Position numbers and translations under genes: made by a program. Of a stretch of 64,000 bases of DNA, positions 1-9,261 are shown in pieces. Position 1 is the stretch's first letter. Each line of letters opens with the position of its first letter. This DNA comes from CAYPHA01 sp964410215 (GTDB lineage: Bacteria > Calditrichota > Calditrichia > Calditrichales > CAYPHA01). Under the pieces are notes generated by a model. It had not been told where the DNA came from. It did no database searches and saw only the letters and a list, made by a program, of their open reading frames with translations. The stretch lies in NCBI GenBank assembly GCA_964410215.1, contig CAYPHA010000001.1, forward strand, positions 62,001-126,000. Direction: 5' to 3'.

Positions 1-1
1 T

Positions 2-895
2 TACGGGAAAAAAGGCATGTTCACCGACATGGTTGATGCATTTGACAAATCCCTGGAAATCGGTCCTGCACATAAAACCGCGATTGAACAGGAAAAGCAA
101 TATTATTTCCAGAGCAAGTTCAATGATGCCGTATCTAAATACAATGCATTCACCAAGGTTGAGGATAAGACTTCTGAAAAAGCCCTTAAAACACTGGAAA
201 ATGCCATTGCCGACTTTAAACAAGCCATCGCCATTAATAAGGATGACTACACCGCTCACAGACTGGTTGCTGTCTCTTATATTATTCTGGATAATGACGA
301 AGAGGCCCTGAAATATTACGAAAAGCTTACAGAAATTTATCCTGATACATCAAATTCCTGGCTGGATCTCGGTATTTTTTATTATAATGGCCAGGAGTAT
401 GAAAAAGCTATTGATTATCTGAAAAAAGCCGCTGAGCTGGCTCCCCAGGATCCCGAACCGATTACCTATCTTGCCCAGAGTTATGATTTCAGCAAACAGC
501 GCAAACCTGCCATTGAAGCTTATGACAAAGCCATATCCGTTAATCCGGAAGAAAAAGCGCTTCCTTTTAACCTTGGGTTGCTCTATGTCAAATCTGCCAG
601 TGATACAACAGTAGCAAAAGACAAACAGATTGAATATCTGAGGGAAGCAATTTTAAACTTTGACAGAGTTATCCAGATTGACAATGAGATCAAAGAAGCT
701 CATCAACTGAAAAGTACGGCTGAAATCCGGCTTGAAGACTGGAGTGCAGCAAAGGAAACCCTTCTAAAAGGGCTTGATTTATTTCCGGACGATGCCGACA
801 TGTGGAATAACCTGGGTGTTTGTTATGCACGTATGAATCAGAAAGAAAAAGCAGAAGAGGCTTTTGAGAAAGCAAAAGAGCTTGGCGGCGAATAA
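2..895 (+). CDS. TPR repeat protein, 5' end cut off by the window
   Basis: The reading frame is open from base 2, and the first ATG at 17 has no Shine-Dalgarno sequence, so the true start lies left of the window. The visible part has several tetratricopeptide repeats with the usual W-LG-Y, A, Y-KA/P spacing, for example around WLDLGIFYYNGQEYEKAIDY and near the C-terminus around WNNLGVCYARMNQKEKAEEA. TPR solenoids act as protein-binding scaffolds. No catalytic domain is visible and the partner cannot be named. The gene ends at a TAA just before a strong hairpin terminator shared with the converging rex gene. A second TPR protein in this window (25805-27163) has an export signal; whether this one is exported cannot be seen. 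Confidence 0.8.
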   Translation, partial: YGKKGMFTDMVDAFDKSLEIGPAHKTAIEQEKQYYFQSKFNDAVSKYNAFTKVEDKTSEKALKTLENAIADFKQAIAINKDDYTAHRLVAVSYIILDNDEEALKYYEKLTEIYPDTSNSWLDLGIFYYNGQEYEKAIDYLKKAAELAPQDPEPITYLAQSYDFSKQRKPAIEAYDKAISVNPEEKALPFNLGLLYVKSASDTTVAKDKQIEYLREAILNFDRVIQIDNEIKEAHQLKSTAEIRLEDWSAAKETLLKGLDLFPDDADMWNNLGVCYARMNQKEKAEEAFEKAKELGGE

Positions 896-916
896 GAGAA
901 TAGTATAAATACAAAT

Positions 917-948
917 GAAAAAGGCTGTCCCTGGACAGCCTTTTTTTT
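917..948. terminator. Bidirectional intrinsic terminator between TPR gene and rex
   Basis: A 7-bp stem GGCTGTC/GACAGCC (923-929 and 934-940) closes a CCTG loop. It has an A-run on its left and eight T on its right, so it can end transcription from both sides. It lies between the converging TPR gene and rex; the T-run touches the rex stop codon. Confidence 0.85.
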
Positions 949-1570
949 ACTTATGATGTGATAAATAATATGACAACGCTTCGAGTTCTATAGACATATT
1001 TTCGTTTTTAACAATAACAAAACCGGGTGTACGTATACTGATCGGAGCAAAATTGAGGAAAGCGCGCACACCGCATTCAACGAGTTGATCCACCACCGCC
1101 TGAGCGACCCGTGCCGGAACAGCGATAATAGCAATTTCAATTTCTTCCCTTTTAACAACAGTGCAGGCATCATCGAAATGATGGATTGTCAGACCGCTTA
1201 CTTCTTTATCAATTTTATCGGCATCATTATCGAAAACAGCTTTAATAAAAAAGCCCTGTTTACGGAATTCCTGATAATCAATAAGAGCACGCCCGATATT
1301 ACCAACGCCGATCAGTGCGACATTCCAATTCTTCTTTAATCCAAGAATTTTACCGATTTCCTCACGAAGATCTTCGGTTCTATATCCCAATCCTCTTTTG
1401 CCAAACGTACCAAAGAAGGACAGGTCCTTCCTGACCTGGGCAGACGTTACACCCTCAAGCTCGGCTATTTCGTCAGATGATACGGTCTCAACATCCTTTT
1501 CAATTAAGAGTCCCAACGTTCTGTAATACTTGGAAAGACGATTAATGGTGGATACAGCGATCTTTTTCAT
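947..1570 (-). CDS. rex: Redox-sensing transcriptional repressor Rex
   Basis: Rex senses the NADH/NAD+ ratio and represses fermentation and anaerobic-respiration genes when NADH is low. The protein (207 aa from the chosen start) has an N-terminal winged helix with the recognition-helix/wing segment QVRKDLSFFGTFGKRGLGY (residues 45-63). A Rossmann NAD-binding domain follows with GVGNIG at 88-93, then a C-terminal helix that swaps in the dimer. I chose the ATG at 1570 because a GGAGG sits just upstream; an in-frame ATG at 1597 would add nine residues that lack family character. The gene lies 46 bp downstream of gyrA on the same strand and may be read as the last gene of the gyrase operon. A redox regulator fits the nifJ metabolism in this window, but I found no clear Rex operator upstream of nifJ. 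Confidence 0.93.
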   Translation of the reverse strand: MKKIAVSTINRLSKYYRTLGLLIEKDVETVSSDEIAELEGVTSAQVRKDLSFFGTFGKRGLGYRTEDLREEIGKILGLKKNWNVALIGVGNIGRALIDYQEFRKQGFFIKAVFDNDADKIDKEVSGLTIHHFDDACTVVKREEIEIAIIAVPARVAQAVVDQLVECGVRAFLNFAPISIRTPGFVIVKNENMSIELEALSYYLSHHK

Positions 1571-1616
1571 GTTTCCTCCGTCTGCGAATAAAGTCACAGT
1601 TTATTAATTTGCCTCT

Positions 1617-4070
1617 TTATTCTTCTTCTCTCTCTGTGTCATCCACTTCTTCTTCCTGGACAATCCTGGCAATGTCACTGACCTGATCATCCGCATCAAG
1701 ACGTATAATTCTTACGCCCTGTGTATTTCTTCCAATAATATTTATATTACCGATATTTTGTCTGATTACAACACCGTTGGTTGTTATAACCATAATATCC
1801 TCGGATTCGATAACCCCCATGGCGTCGACCAGCTTCCCTGTTTTATCCGTCAGCTTCATGGCAATAATACCGCCGCCGGAACGCTGCTGCAAACGGAAAT
1901 CATCCACCGGTGTGCGCTTTCCATATCCGTTCTCTGAAATTGTAAATATATGCTTATGTTCATCTACGACAAGCATCGTAATCAGCCAGTCGTTTGGTTT
2001 AAGCCGAATTCCCTTTACGCCGGTTGCCGTTCGGCCCATGGCCCGGACCTGCGTCTCATTAAAACGAATTGATAAACCTTCTTTCGAGATTAACATGATA
2101 TCGCTTTTGCCGCTCGACAGTTTCGCTTCGATCAACCGGTCATCTTCTTTGATGTTAATAGCGATGATACCATTTTTTCTCGGTTTACTGAAAGCGGAAA
2201 GATTTGTTTTCTTGATGATACCTTTTTTGGTCGCGATTAATACAAAACCCTCCTGGTCAAAATTTTGCACCGTCATATACGTTTGTACTTTTTCACCGCT
2301 CTCAATATCGATCAGGTTAATAATAGGACGTCCCTTTGCCGTTCGCCCGCCCTGGGGTATTTCATACACCTTGAGCCAGTGGCATCTTCCCCGGTCCGTG
2401 AAGAAAAGGATGTAGTCATGGGTACTTGCCACAAAAAGATGTTCTATAAAATCTTCTTCCTTCATCTGTGCACTGGCAACACCTCTTCCACCACGGTTCT
2501 GTCTGCGGTAACCACTGACAGGGAAACGTTTGATGGATCCGCTATGGGTAACCGTTACAACGACATCTTCGGCGTTGATCAGGTCCTCAATGGAAATTTC
2601 GTCGTAACGCTGAATAATTTCCGTCCGCCTGGGATTGGCGTATTTCTTATCAATCGAATCGAGTTCTTCTTTGATTATATCCAGCTGGAGACCCTTGTCT
2701 GCCAGTATCGCCTGTAATTGTTCTATGAGTTCCAGCAGTTCCCGGTATTCTTTTTCAATTTTATCGCGTTCGAGTCCGGTCAATCGCTGCAATCGCATTT
2801 CCAGAATGGCTTTTGCCTGGACATCCGTCAGACCGAATCGTTCGATTAACCGGGTTTTTGCCATATCCGGATCGCTGGATGTTTTGATAATTTCCACGAT
2901 TTCATCAATATTATCAATCGCAATGCGCAGACCTTCAAGTATATGCGCCCTTTTTTCCGCTTTATCCAGGTCAAACTGTGTTCTGCGTACAATGACTTCA
3001 ATACGATGATCAATGTAATACTGAATAATTTCCCTGATATTCAGAATACGGGGGCGTCCGTTAACAAGGGCAAGCAGGATAATACCAAAAGTAACCTGTA
3101 ACTGGCTGTGCTTATACAGATAATTCAGAATCGCATTCGGGTTGAAGTCCTTTTTTATTTCTATTACAATCCGTAAACCGTCACGATCCGATTCATCGCG
3201 TAAATCGGATATTCCTTCAATCCGTTTATCTTTGATCAATTCAACTATTTTATTTATCAGGTTTAATTTATTAACCTGATATGGGATTTCATTGATGATG
3301 ATTCTGGATTTACCATTATCGAATTCTTCAATTTCACTTTTCGCTCTGACAATCGCTCTTCCCTTACCCTGCAGATAAGCCTGTTTGATGCCTTCGATGC
3401 CATAAATAATGCCGCCCGTTGGAAAGTCCGGACCCTGAATATGGCTCATCAGGTCAAAAATATCGATTTCCGGATTATCGATTAGTGCTTTCGTCGCAGC
3501 AACGACTTCCGATAAATTATGGGGAGGAATGTTTGTCGCCATGCCGACGGCAATTCCGGATGACCCGTTAACCAGCAGGTTTGGAAATTTTGCCGGAAGT
3601 ACAACCGGTTCTTCGAGTGTATCATCAAAATTACGTACAAAATTTACTGTTTCTTTATCAATATCACTCAATAATTCTTCGGCTATTTCACCCATTCTTA
3701 CTTCGGTATAACGCATGGCCGCTGCGGAATCGCCATCAAGTGATCCGAAATTGCCCTGTCCGTCTATCAGAGGATATCGCAGGGAAAAATCCTGAACCAT
3801 GCGGACGATTGTATCATATACGGCCGAGTCACCATGCGGGTGGTATTTACCAAGTACTTCGCCGACGATTCTTGCCGATTTCTTATGCGGTTTATTATGC
3901 AGGACACCCAGTTCACCCATTCCGAAGAGAACCCTGCGGTGCACCGGTTTCAGACCGTCCCTTACATCCGGCAGTGCCCTTGAGACAATTACGGACATGG
4001 AGTAATCGAGGTATGATTCTTTCATCTCCTCTTCGAGCAGTGTCGATAATATTTTTTCTTGATCAGACAT
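1617..4070 (-). CDS. gyrA: DNA gyrase subunit A
   Basis: GyrA is the breakage-reunion subunit of the A2B2 gyrase that introduces negative supercoils. The 817-aa length is normal. The N-terminal winged-helix/tower region contains the catalytic tyrosine (Tyr121 in AAAMRYTE). The quinolone-determining segment HPHGDSAVYDTIVRM carries Ser82 and Asp86, the residue types found in quinolone-susceptible enzymes. The C-terminal beta-pinwheel holds a GyrA-box-like QNRGGRG near residue 523, which separates gyrase from ParC of topoisomerase IV. The end is acidic (EEEVDDTEREEE). The gene starts 14 bp after gyrB on the same strand, so the two are translationally close and almost certainly co-transcribed. 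Confidence 0.97.
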   Translation of the reverse strand: MSDQEKILSTLLEEEMKESYLDYSMSVIVSRALPDVRDGLKPVHRRVLFGMGELGVLHNKPHKKSARIVGEVLGKYHPHGDSAVYDTIVRMVQDFSLRYPLIDGQGNFGSLDGDSAAAMRYTEVRMGEIAEELLSDIDKETVNFVRNFDDTLEEPVVLPAKFPNLLVNGSSGIAVGMATNIPPHNLSEVVAATKALIDNPEIDIFDLMSHIQGPDFPTGGIIYGIEGIKQAYLQGKGRAIVRAKSEIEEFDNGKSRIIINEIPYQVNKLNLINKIVELIKDKRIEGISDLRDESDRDGLRIVIEIKKDFNPNAILNYLYKHSQLQVTFGIILLALVNGRPRILNIREIIQYYIDHRIEVIVRRTQFDLDKAEKRAHILEGLRIAIDNIDEIVEIIKTSSDPDMAKTRLIERFGLTDVQAKAILEMRLQRLTGLERDKIEKEYRELLELIEQLQAILADKGLQLDIIKEELDSIDKKYANPRRTEIIQRYDEISIEDLINAEDVVVTVTHSGSIKRFPVSGYRRQNRGGRGVASAQMKEEDFIEHLFVASTHDYILFFTDRGRCHWLKVYEIPQGGRTAKGRPIINLIDIESGEKVQTYMTVQNFDQEGFVLIATKKGIIKKTNLSAFSKPRKNGIIAINIKEDDRLIEAKLSSGKSDIMLISKEGLSIRFNETQVRAMGRTATGVKGIRLKPNDWLITMLVVDEHKHIFTISENGYGKRTPVDDFRLQQRSGGGIIAMKLTDKTGKLVDAMGVIESEDIMVITTNGVVIRQNIGNINIIGRNTQGVRIIRLDADDQVSDIARIVQEEEVDDTEREEE

Positions 4071-4084
4071 GTTATTCCCCGGTA

Positions 4085-5995
4085 TTAGACATCCAGATTT
4101 CGTACATATTGTGCATTCTGTTCTATAAACAGCCGGCGAGGTTCAACGTCATCGCCCATTAGTGTTGTAAATATCTGATCCGCTTCAAAGGCATTTTCGA
4201 TCGTCACCCGCAGGAGCGTGCGCGTACCCGGATTCATCGTCGTTTCCCATAACTGGTCCGGATTCATTTCGCCCAGCCCCTTATAACGCTGGATTGAAAT
4301 ATTTTTTTTATCGCCTTCCATTTCTTCAATCATTTGCATCCTCTGATTTTCATCGAATGCGTAATGCTCATGCTTACCATTCTTTATTTTATAAAGAGGC
4401 GGCTGAGCAATGAAAATTTTTCCCTGCTGGACCAGATCCTGCATATATCTGTAGAAAAAAGTAAGGAGCAACGTGCGGATGTGCGAACCATCCACATCGG
4501 CATCCGTCATAATAATGATTTTCCCATAGCGCAGCTTTTCTATATGAAAATCTTCGGATCCCACACCGGTACCCAGCGCCGCGATGACCGTTTTAATTTC
4601 TTCATTTGAAAGTACTTTGTCGATGCGCGCTTTTTCCACATTCAATATTTTTCCTTTTAAAGGCAGAATGGCCTGAAAACGCCGGTCCCGACCCTGTTTA
4701 GCGGATCCACCGGCAGAATCACCCTCGACCAGGTATATTTCACATTGTTCCGGATCCGTGATAGAGCAATCGGCCAGTTTCCCCGGCAGGGAATTGGATT
4801 CCAGGGCGTTTTTCCGGCGGGCCAGTTCACGCGCCTGTCGTGCCGCTTCGCGGGCCCGGGCTGCTCCGATACATTTTTCAATGATGCTTTTTGAAATAGA
4901 AGGATTTTCCTCAAGGTATTCAAAAAGCTTTTCATTCATCAATCCTTCAACCGCGCCACGTACTTCCGAATTACCCAGCTTCGTTTTTGTTTGTCCTTCG
5001 AATTGCGGTTCGGTTACTTTGACAGATATAATTGCAGTCAGCCCTTCACGAACATCATCACCGCTAAGAGAAAATTTATCATTATTTTTAATGATGTTAT
5101 ATTTCTGTGCATAATAATTAAGCGTTCTGGTCAAAGCTGCTCTGAATCCTGAAAGATGGGTTCCACCCTCCGCCGTGTTAACATTGTTACAATAGGTCAA
5201 CACATTTTCAGTAAACGCTGAATTATACTGGATAGCCAGTTCAATCGGAATCCCTTCTCTTTCACCCTCAATATATATCGGATCTTTATGTACCGGCGAA
5301 CGGGATTCATCCAGGTAATGCACAAACTCAATTAATCCACCTTTGTACTGGAAAACTTCTTCTTTTTCGATACGCTCGTCTATTAAACCAATACGCAGAT
5401 TTTTATTCAGGAAAGCCAGTTCGCGTAACCGGGCGGATAATACATCAAATTTATAGGTTATCGTATTAAATATTTCCTCATCTGCCCAGAAAGTAATTTT
5501 CGTTCCCGATTGGTCCGTTTTCCCTGTAACCGTTACTTCATCAACCGGGATACCCCGTTCATAGGACTGACGGTATATTTTTTTATTCCGGAAAATCTGC
5601 ACCATACATTTTCTGGAAAGGGCATTTACAACAGAAGCGCCAACACCGTGAAGACCACCGGAGACTTTATAACTGCTTTTATCAAATTTTCCGCCCGCAT
5701 GCAGTACTGTCATAATGATTTCAACAGCCGGTCGTTTTTCGACCGGATGTATATCGACAGGTATGCCCCTTCCGTTATCTGTTACGGTTATAGACTCATC
5801 CTTGCCGATCGTTACAAATATTTCGTTCGCATATCCTGCCATTGCCTCGTCGATGCTGTTATCCACGATCTCATAAACAAGATGATGAAGCCCCTTGCTT
5901 GAAACATCGCCGATGTACATTGCCGGCCGTTTACGGACAGCCTCAAGTCCTTTTAAAACCTGAATATTATGAGCTGTATAAGCCTTATCTGGCAT
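4085..5995 (-). CDS. gyrB: DNA gyrase subunit B
   Basis: GyrB is the ATPase subunit of DNA gyrase. The 636-aa protein has the GHKL ATPase fold at the N-terminus (EIVDNSIDEA, DNGRGIPVD, then GGLHGVGASVVNALS). The transducer domain follows, then a TOPRIM domain with EGDSAGGSAKQGRDR near residue 423 and the metal-binding DADVDG near 497. The C-terminal tail contains QRYKGLGEMNPDQLWETT, typical of GyrB. The length matches short GyrB proteins without the extra insertion found in E. coli. An AAAGGAAA Shine-Dalgarno sequence precedes the ATG. It sits between the dciA-like gene and gyrA in the order recF-dciA-gyrB-gyrA that is common near bacterial origins. Confidence 0.97.
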   Translation of the reverse strand: MPDKAYTAHNIQVLKGLEAVRKRPAMYIGDVSSKGLHHLVYEIVDNSIDEAMAGYANEIFVTIGKDESITVTDNGRGIPVDIHPVEKRPAVEIIMTVLHAGGKFDKSSYKVSGGLHGVGASVVNALSRKCMVQIFRNKKIYRQSYERGIPVDEVTVTGKTDQSGTKITFWADEEIFNTITYKFDVLSARLRELAFLNKNLRIGLIDERIEKEEVFQYKGGLIEFVHYLDESRSPVHKDPIYIEGEREGIPIELAIQYNSAFTENVLTYCNNVNTAEGGTHLSGFRAALTRTLNYYAQKYNIIKNNDKFSLSGDDVREGLTAIISVKVTEPQFEGQTKTKLGNSEVRGAVEGLMNEKLFEYLEENPSISKSIIEKCIGAARAREAARQARELARRKNALESNSLPGKLADCSITDPEQCEIYLVEGDSAGGSAKQGRDRRFQAILPLKGKILNVEKARIDKVLSNEEIKTVIAALGTGVGSEDFHIEKLRYGKIIIMTDADVDGSHIRTLLLTFFYRYMQDLVQQGKIFIAQPPLYKIKNGKHEHYAFDENQRMQMIEEMEGDKKNISIQRYKGLGEMNPDQLWETTMNPGTRTLLRVTIENAFEADQIFTTLMGDDVEPRRLFIEQNAQYVRNLDV

Positions 5996-6006
5996 TTTTA
6001 TTTCCT

Positions 6007-6300
6007 TTATTCAATAATTATATCGCGAATCGCTATCGATTTTAAATCCTTATTTAACTTATTCATTAACGCATTTTTCTGTTTTAAAAATTCATTTTTC
6101 CATGCCTGTGATTGTACTCTTATTTTCAATACCTGACTCTCTTCATCAAAAGAAACGGGTTCCGATACACCGGACAGCATTTCACCTACCAGTGTTTTCC
6201 AATTCATTAGAATATTCCGTATTTCATATGAAGAATACAGATTATATGTTTTCAAAATTTTTTCTAACGAATTTTGAATAGGAGAAAAACTACGCTTCAC
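6007..6300 (-). CDS. DciA-like (DUF721) replicative helicase loader candidate
   Basis: This small 97-aa basic protein belongs by sequence character and position to the DUF721/DciA family. Characterised DciA proteins help load the replicative helicase DnaB in bacteria that lack DnaC or DnaI. The conserved core is visible: an N-terminal helix with an NWKTLVG segment, then VSFDEESQVLKIRVQSQAW, the family's strand plus SxxWxxEL-like motif (here SQAWKNEFLKQK). The start overlaps the recF stop by 11 bp and the stop lies 11 bp before gyrB. The recF-DUF721-gyrB order is the same as in many actinobacteria and other phyla. The function is inferred from family and context. Confidence 0.82.
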   Translation of the reverse strand: MKRSFSPIQNSLEKILKTYNLYSSYEIRNILMNWKTLVGEMLSGVSEPVSFDEESQVLKIRVQSQAWKNEFLKQKNALMNKLNKDLKSIAIRDIIIE

Positions 6301-7411
6301 TCATTTTACCCTTACTCATATATAAAAATTGTGAATCACCGGAATCGATCATATTAAACTTGTCACGAATCGTCGTTGTGATAAATGTTTGACCTACTTC
6401 TTTGACAAACTTCATGAGATTCATGATTCTCAGATTATCCAATTCTCCAAAAATATCGTCAAGAAGAAGGATCGGTTTTTCATTTAAATGCATCCGCAGA
6501 TAATCCGATTCCGCAAATTTCAGCGCTATTAGAAAGGTTTTATTTTCACCCTGTGAGCCGAACGATTTAAGAGGATGACCATCTTTTATAAATTCCAGGT
6601 CATCCCGGTGCGGGCCGAACTGCGTTGTTTGCATATCCAAATCCCTTTCACGCGCCTTTTCCAGTATCTTTTTATAGTCTGATTCCAATGTTTCCGGTTT
6701 ATATTCATCCGTCTTGTTCAGTATGGATGATTTATAAATCGTCTTTATTTTTTCACTGCCCTCCGATATGTGATCATAATATTCCGATAAACGCTCGTTT
6801 AAAAACCCCACAAACGCATTCCTGATCGTGATGATTATGGTTCCATCTCTTGATAATTGTATATCCCAGGGAAACAGGTCATCATTCTTCGCATATCCTT
6901 CTCTAATATCTTTTATCACCCTGTTTCGGTTCAGGAGGCTTTTTTTATAATTCTGTAATGCCTTAAGGTATAATGGGTTTATCTGTGAAAGCAGAATATC
7001 AATGAATCTTCTTCGCTTTGCCGGTAAGCCGTATGATATATCCAGGTCTTCAAGGGATAAGAGGACAACAGGAACAATACCTATTATCTCAGAATACTTA
7101 TTAATTTTCCCTTCGTTATAAAAAACATGTTTACCGTCGGTCTCTGAATAAAACAAACGCAGCTTAACCGGCGCCTGGTTATCTTTTACGAATTTACCTT
7201 CCAAATCAAAAAAATCTTCATCATATTTTAGAGCTATCTTTTCCGAATTCATTCTGAAACTTTTTGTGAGAGCCAGATAGTATATGGATTCAAGAACAGA
7301 TGTTTTTCCCTGGGCATTCTCTCCATGAATGATGTTCAGTTTTTTTTCAAATCTAAAATCTAATTCGCTTATGTTTCTGAATGAACGTACGCGTAATTTT
7401 TCTAAGAACAT
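6290..7411 (-). CDS. recF: DNA replication and repair protein RecF
   Basis: RecF is an SMC-like ATPase that works with RecO and RecR to load RecA at gaps. The 373-aa length is typical. The Walker A motif is GENAQGKT at residues 30-37. The characteristic family block around LSLEDLDISYGLPAKRRRFID is intact. The ABC signature region is FGSQGENKTFLIALKFAE, and Walker B is ILLLDDIFGELD at about 314-325. The ATG is 6 bp after dnaN, and the 3' end overlaps the DUF721 gene by 11 bp, which indicates tight operon packing. Confidence 0.96.
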   Translation of the reverse strand: MFLEKLRVRSFRNISELDFRFEKKLNIIHGENAQGKTSVLESIYYLALTKSFRMNSEKIALKYDEDFFDLEGKFVKDNQAPVKLRLFYSETDGKHVFYNEGKINKYSEIIGIVPVVLLSLEDLDISYGLPAKRRRFIDILLSQINPLYLKALQNYKKSLLNRNRVIKDIREGYAKNDDLFPWDIQLSRDGTIIITIRNAFVGFLNERLSEYYDHISEGSEKIKTIYKSSILNKTDEYKPETLESDYKKILEKARERDLDMQTTQFGPHRDDLEFIKDGHPLKSFGSQGENKTFLIALKFAESDYLRMHLNEKPILLLDDIFGELDNLRIMNLMKFVKEVGQTFITTTIRDKFNMIDSGDSQFLYMSKGKMSEA

Positions 7412-7417
7412 TCGGTT

Positions 7418-8530
7418 TTAGTTTAGTCTCACTGGCATAACCAACATCAATAATTCTTCATCTTCATCCTGTACATCGGGGAATACCAGACCCGGTCCGT
7501 CGGAACTTTCCACTTTCAGAACGATTTCATCCGTGTCAATATGCCTTAATACATCCATCAGATAATTAGCATTATAGGCAATGTTCAGCGACTGTTCGGA
7601 ATAGCGACATTTGATATGTTCATTTGCTTCACCTCCGAAATCGATATCCTGCGCAAAAATGCCGATTTCATTTTCTCCTAAATTCAAACGAACCTGGTTT
7701 GTAATGGGATTAGAAAACAGAGACACCCTTTTTACGGAAGATATGAACTCATGCTTTTCAATACGCATCTCTTTTTCATAGTCAGATGGTATCACACGTT
7801 CATAGTCCGGGTAGGGTTCCTTTATGATCCGTGAATAGATTTTAGTATCAGGCAATTCAAACAATACATGATTCTCGCTGAACACGATGGATTGTTCCCC
7901 TTCTTCAGGTAAATTTCTGGCTACAAAATGGAGTGCCTTTGTAGGTATGATTAATTCACGGGTAAAATTCGGCGAAGAAAAATGCTTATTTATTATTTTT
8001 ACAAGACGGTGTCCGTCTGTTGCCACCATACGATATTCATTTTCAAAAATCTGACAGAAAACACCTGTCAGTGCCGGCCGTAAATTATCTGTTGAACAGG
8101 CAAAAAGGGTTTTTTCAATCATCCTTTTGAATTTTTTATTAATCAGCTGAATTTTCTGATCGGATTCAACCAGGGGAATACTCGGATAATCCGCACGGTT
8201 CTGTCCGGATAATTTATATTCACCCAGGGTTGATTTGATGAATATCTTAAGATTGTCATCAACGGAAAATGTCAGTGGAATATCAGGCATTTCCCGTATG
8301 ATATCCAAAAGCAGTTTACCCGGAACAGTTATTGCCCCCCCGGTTTCAATTTCAGCACTGGTCCAGCTGATCTGTGTAATTTCCAGATCCGTTGCAATAA
8401 TTTTTAATGACTTATCTTCTGCAATAATCAGTACATTATACAGGATGTCAACAGTTGTTTTCGTGGGAATAACATTGATTACTTTCTGAAGCGCTTTATA
8501 AAATGATTCGCGTGGCACCGTAAATAGCAT
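7418..8530 (-). CDS. dnaN: DNA polymerase III beta subunit (sliding clamp)
   Basis: DnaN forms the ring-shaped clamp that tethers polymerase III to DNA. The 370-aa protein shows the three-fold clamp layout. Its start MLFTVPRESFYKALQKVINV is typical, and the central block has RMVATDGHRLVK followed by IIPTKALHFVARNL. The C-terminus ends in LMLVMPVRLN, the family's MPxRL tail that helps form the protein-binding pocket. A GGAGG lies 7 bp before the ATG. dnaN opens the leftward operon, facing the origin candidate. In most bacteria dnaA precedes dnaN; here it does not. Confidence 0.96.
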   Translation of the reverse strand: MLFTVPRESFYKALQKVINVIPTKTTVDILYNVLIIAEDKSLKIIATDLEITQISWTSAEIETGGAITVPGKLLLDIIREMPDIPLTFSVDDNLKIFIKSTLGEYKLSGQNRADYPSIPLVESDQKIQLINKKFKRMIEKTLFACSTDNLRPALTGVFCQIFENEYRMVATDGHRLVKIINKHFSSPNFTRELIIPTKALHFVARNLPEEGEQSIVFSENHVLFELPDTKIYSRIIKEPYPDYERVIPSDYEKEMRIEKHEFISSVKRVSLFSNPITNQVRLNLGENEIGIFAQDIDFGGEANEHIKCRYSEQSLNIAYNANYLMDVLRHIDTDEIVLKVESSDGPGLVFPDVQDEDEELLMLVMPVRLN

Positions 8531-8562
8531 TGTTCCTCCGTTCAGGCAATTTTAAACATATA

Positions 8563-8591
8563 AAATTAACGAAAATTCGTTTGTTTATCAA
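8563..8591 (-). promoter_or_regulatory. Candidate sigma70 promoter for dnaN operon
   Basis: On the minus strand TTGATA (8586-8591) and TAATTT (8563-8568) are separated by 17 bases, about 30 bp before the dnaN start. The spacer begins with the small palindrome ACGAAAATTCGT (8569-8580), which could be an operator. The -10 element is a weak match. Confidence 0.4.
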
Positions 8592-8639
8592 GAAAATAAA
8601 CTGTTCATTAAACGACAGGAGACATGTTGCCTTTTTACT

Positions 8640-8944
8640 GATAACTATTATAATAAATATATATATTATTTAATAGTTGTAAGATATAGAACCTGTGGAT
8701 TTGTGGAAAACTTACCTGAATCCAGTAGTACTGAGCTTCCGGATGCTAAATGGCATGTGTATAAACAGTCGAATGGATTGTTTAAAAGATAAAAATTTGT
8801 GGGCTGTATGAATAAATTAAATCAGAATGTGTAAAAAGCATTACAGTTAAAGAAGTTTTCGACATATTTATTAACAATTGAAAACAATATTTAAATTGTT
8901 GTAAATAAAAAAGATAGCTTATTTATTATAAAATGTTATCAACA
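8640..8944. other. Candidate chromosomal origin (oriC-like region)
   Basis: The 572-bp gap between dnaN and rpmH holds no gene. It starts with a very AT-rich tract (about 8640-8685) that could be the unwinding element. DnaA-box-like 9-mers follow. TGTGTATAA at 8756-8764 is a perfect TTATNCACA on the minus strand. One-mismatch copies are TGTGGAAAA 8702-8710, TGTGTAAAA 8828-8836 and TTATCAACA 8936-8944. A weaker TGTGGATTT at 8694-8702 abuts the second. Divergent flanking genes, the dnaN/recF/gyrB and rpmH/rnpA context, and parS sites nearby all point to the origin. The boundaries are only approximate, and no GC-skew was calculated. Confidence 0.7.
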
Positions 8945-8975
8945 TATTAAAAACAGTGGTTTAGAATGGTATTAT

Positions 8976-9004
8976 TTGAAAATAATGTGTTTATCTATTA
9001 TATT
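8976..9004 (+). promoter_or_regulatory. Sigma70-type promoter for rpmH-rnpA-yidD-yidC
   Basis: TTGAAA (8976-8981) and TATATT (8999-9004) are separated by exactly 17 bases, about 100 bp before rpmH. This is a good sigma70 match and gives a leader of roughly 90 nt. The promoter lies at the right edge of the origin candidate. Confidence 0.65.
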
Positions 9005-9102
9005 TCAAGACTTTTTCTAAAATGGAACAGTCATCTGTTGCGGTTGCATTCAGGGAATAGATTTCGATAAATTAAAATTTACAGAAAAATTTCGGAGGAT
9101 AG

Positions 9103-9261
9103 ATGAAACGGACATTTCAACCCAGTAATAGAAAAAGGAAAAATAAACACGGATTCAGGGAGCGAATGAGTACAAAAAATGGTAGAAAGTTAGTGGCACG
9201 CCGGCGTGCTAGAGGACGCAAACGGCTGACCGTGAGCGATGAATATATCAAGTCGGCATAA
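9103..9261 (+). CDS. rpmH: 50S ribosomal protein L34
   Basis: This 52-aa very basic protein has the L34 signature: it starts MKRTFQPSNRKRKNKHGFR and continues with RMSTKNGRKLVARRRARGRK. It is a small component of the large ribosomal subunit. A GGAGG lies 7 bp before the ATG. The C-terminal extension LTVSDEYIKSA is slightly longer than the usual end after the RGRKxL motif. Its 3' end overlaps the rnpA start by 23 bp in another frame. The rpmH-rnpA-yidD-yidC order is standard next to bacterial origins. Confidence 0.96.
   Translation: MKRTFQPSNRKRKNKHGFRERMSTKNGRKLVARRRARGRKRLTVSDEYIKSA

Noticed and set aside
3581..4162. Open frames on the plus strand opposite gyrA and gyrB
   Set aside because: They are shadows of strongly conserved gyrase sequence, without SD sequences or domain motifs.
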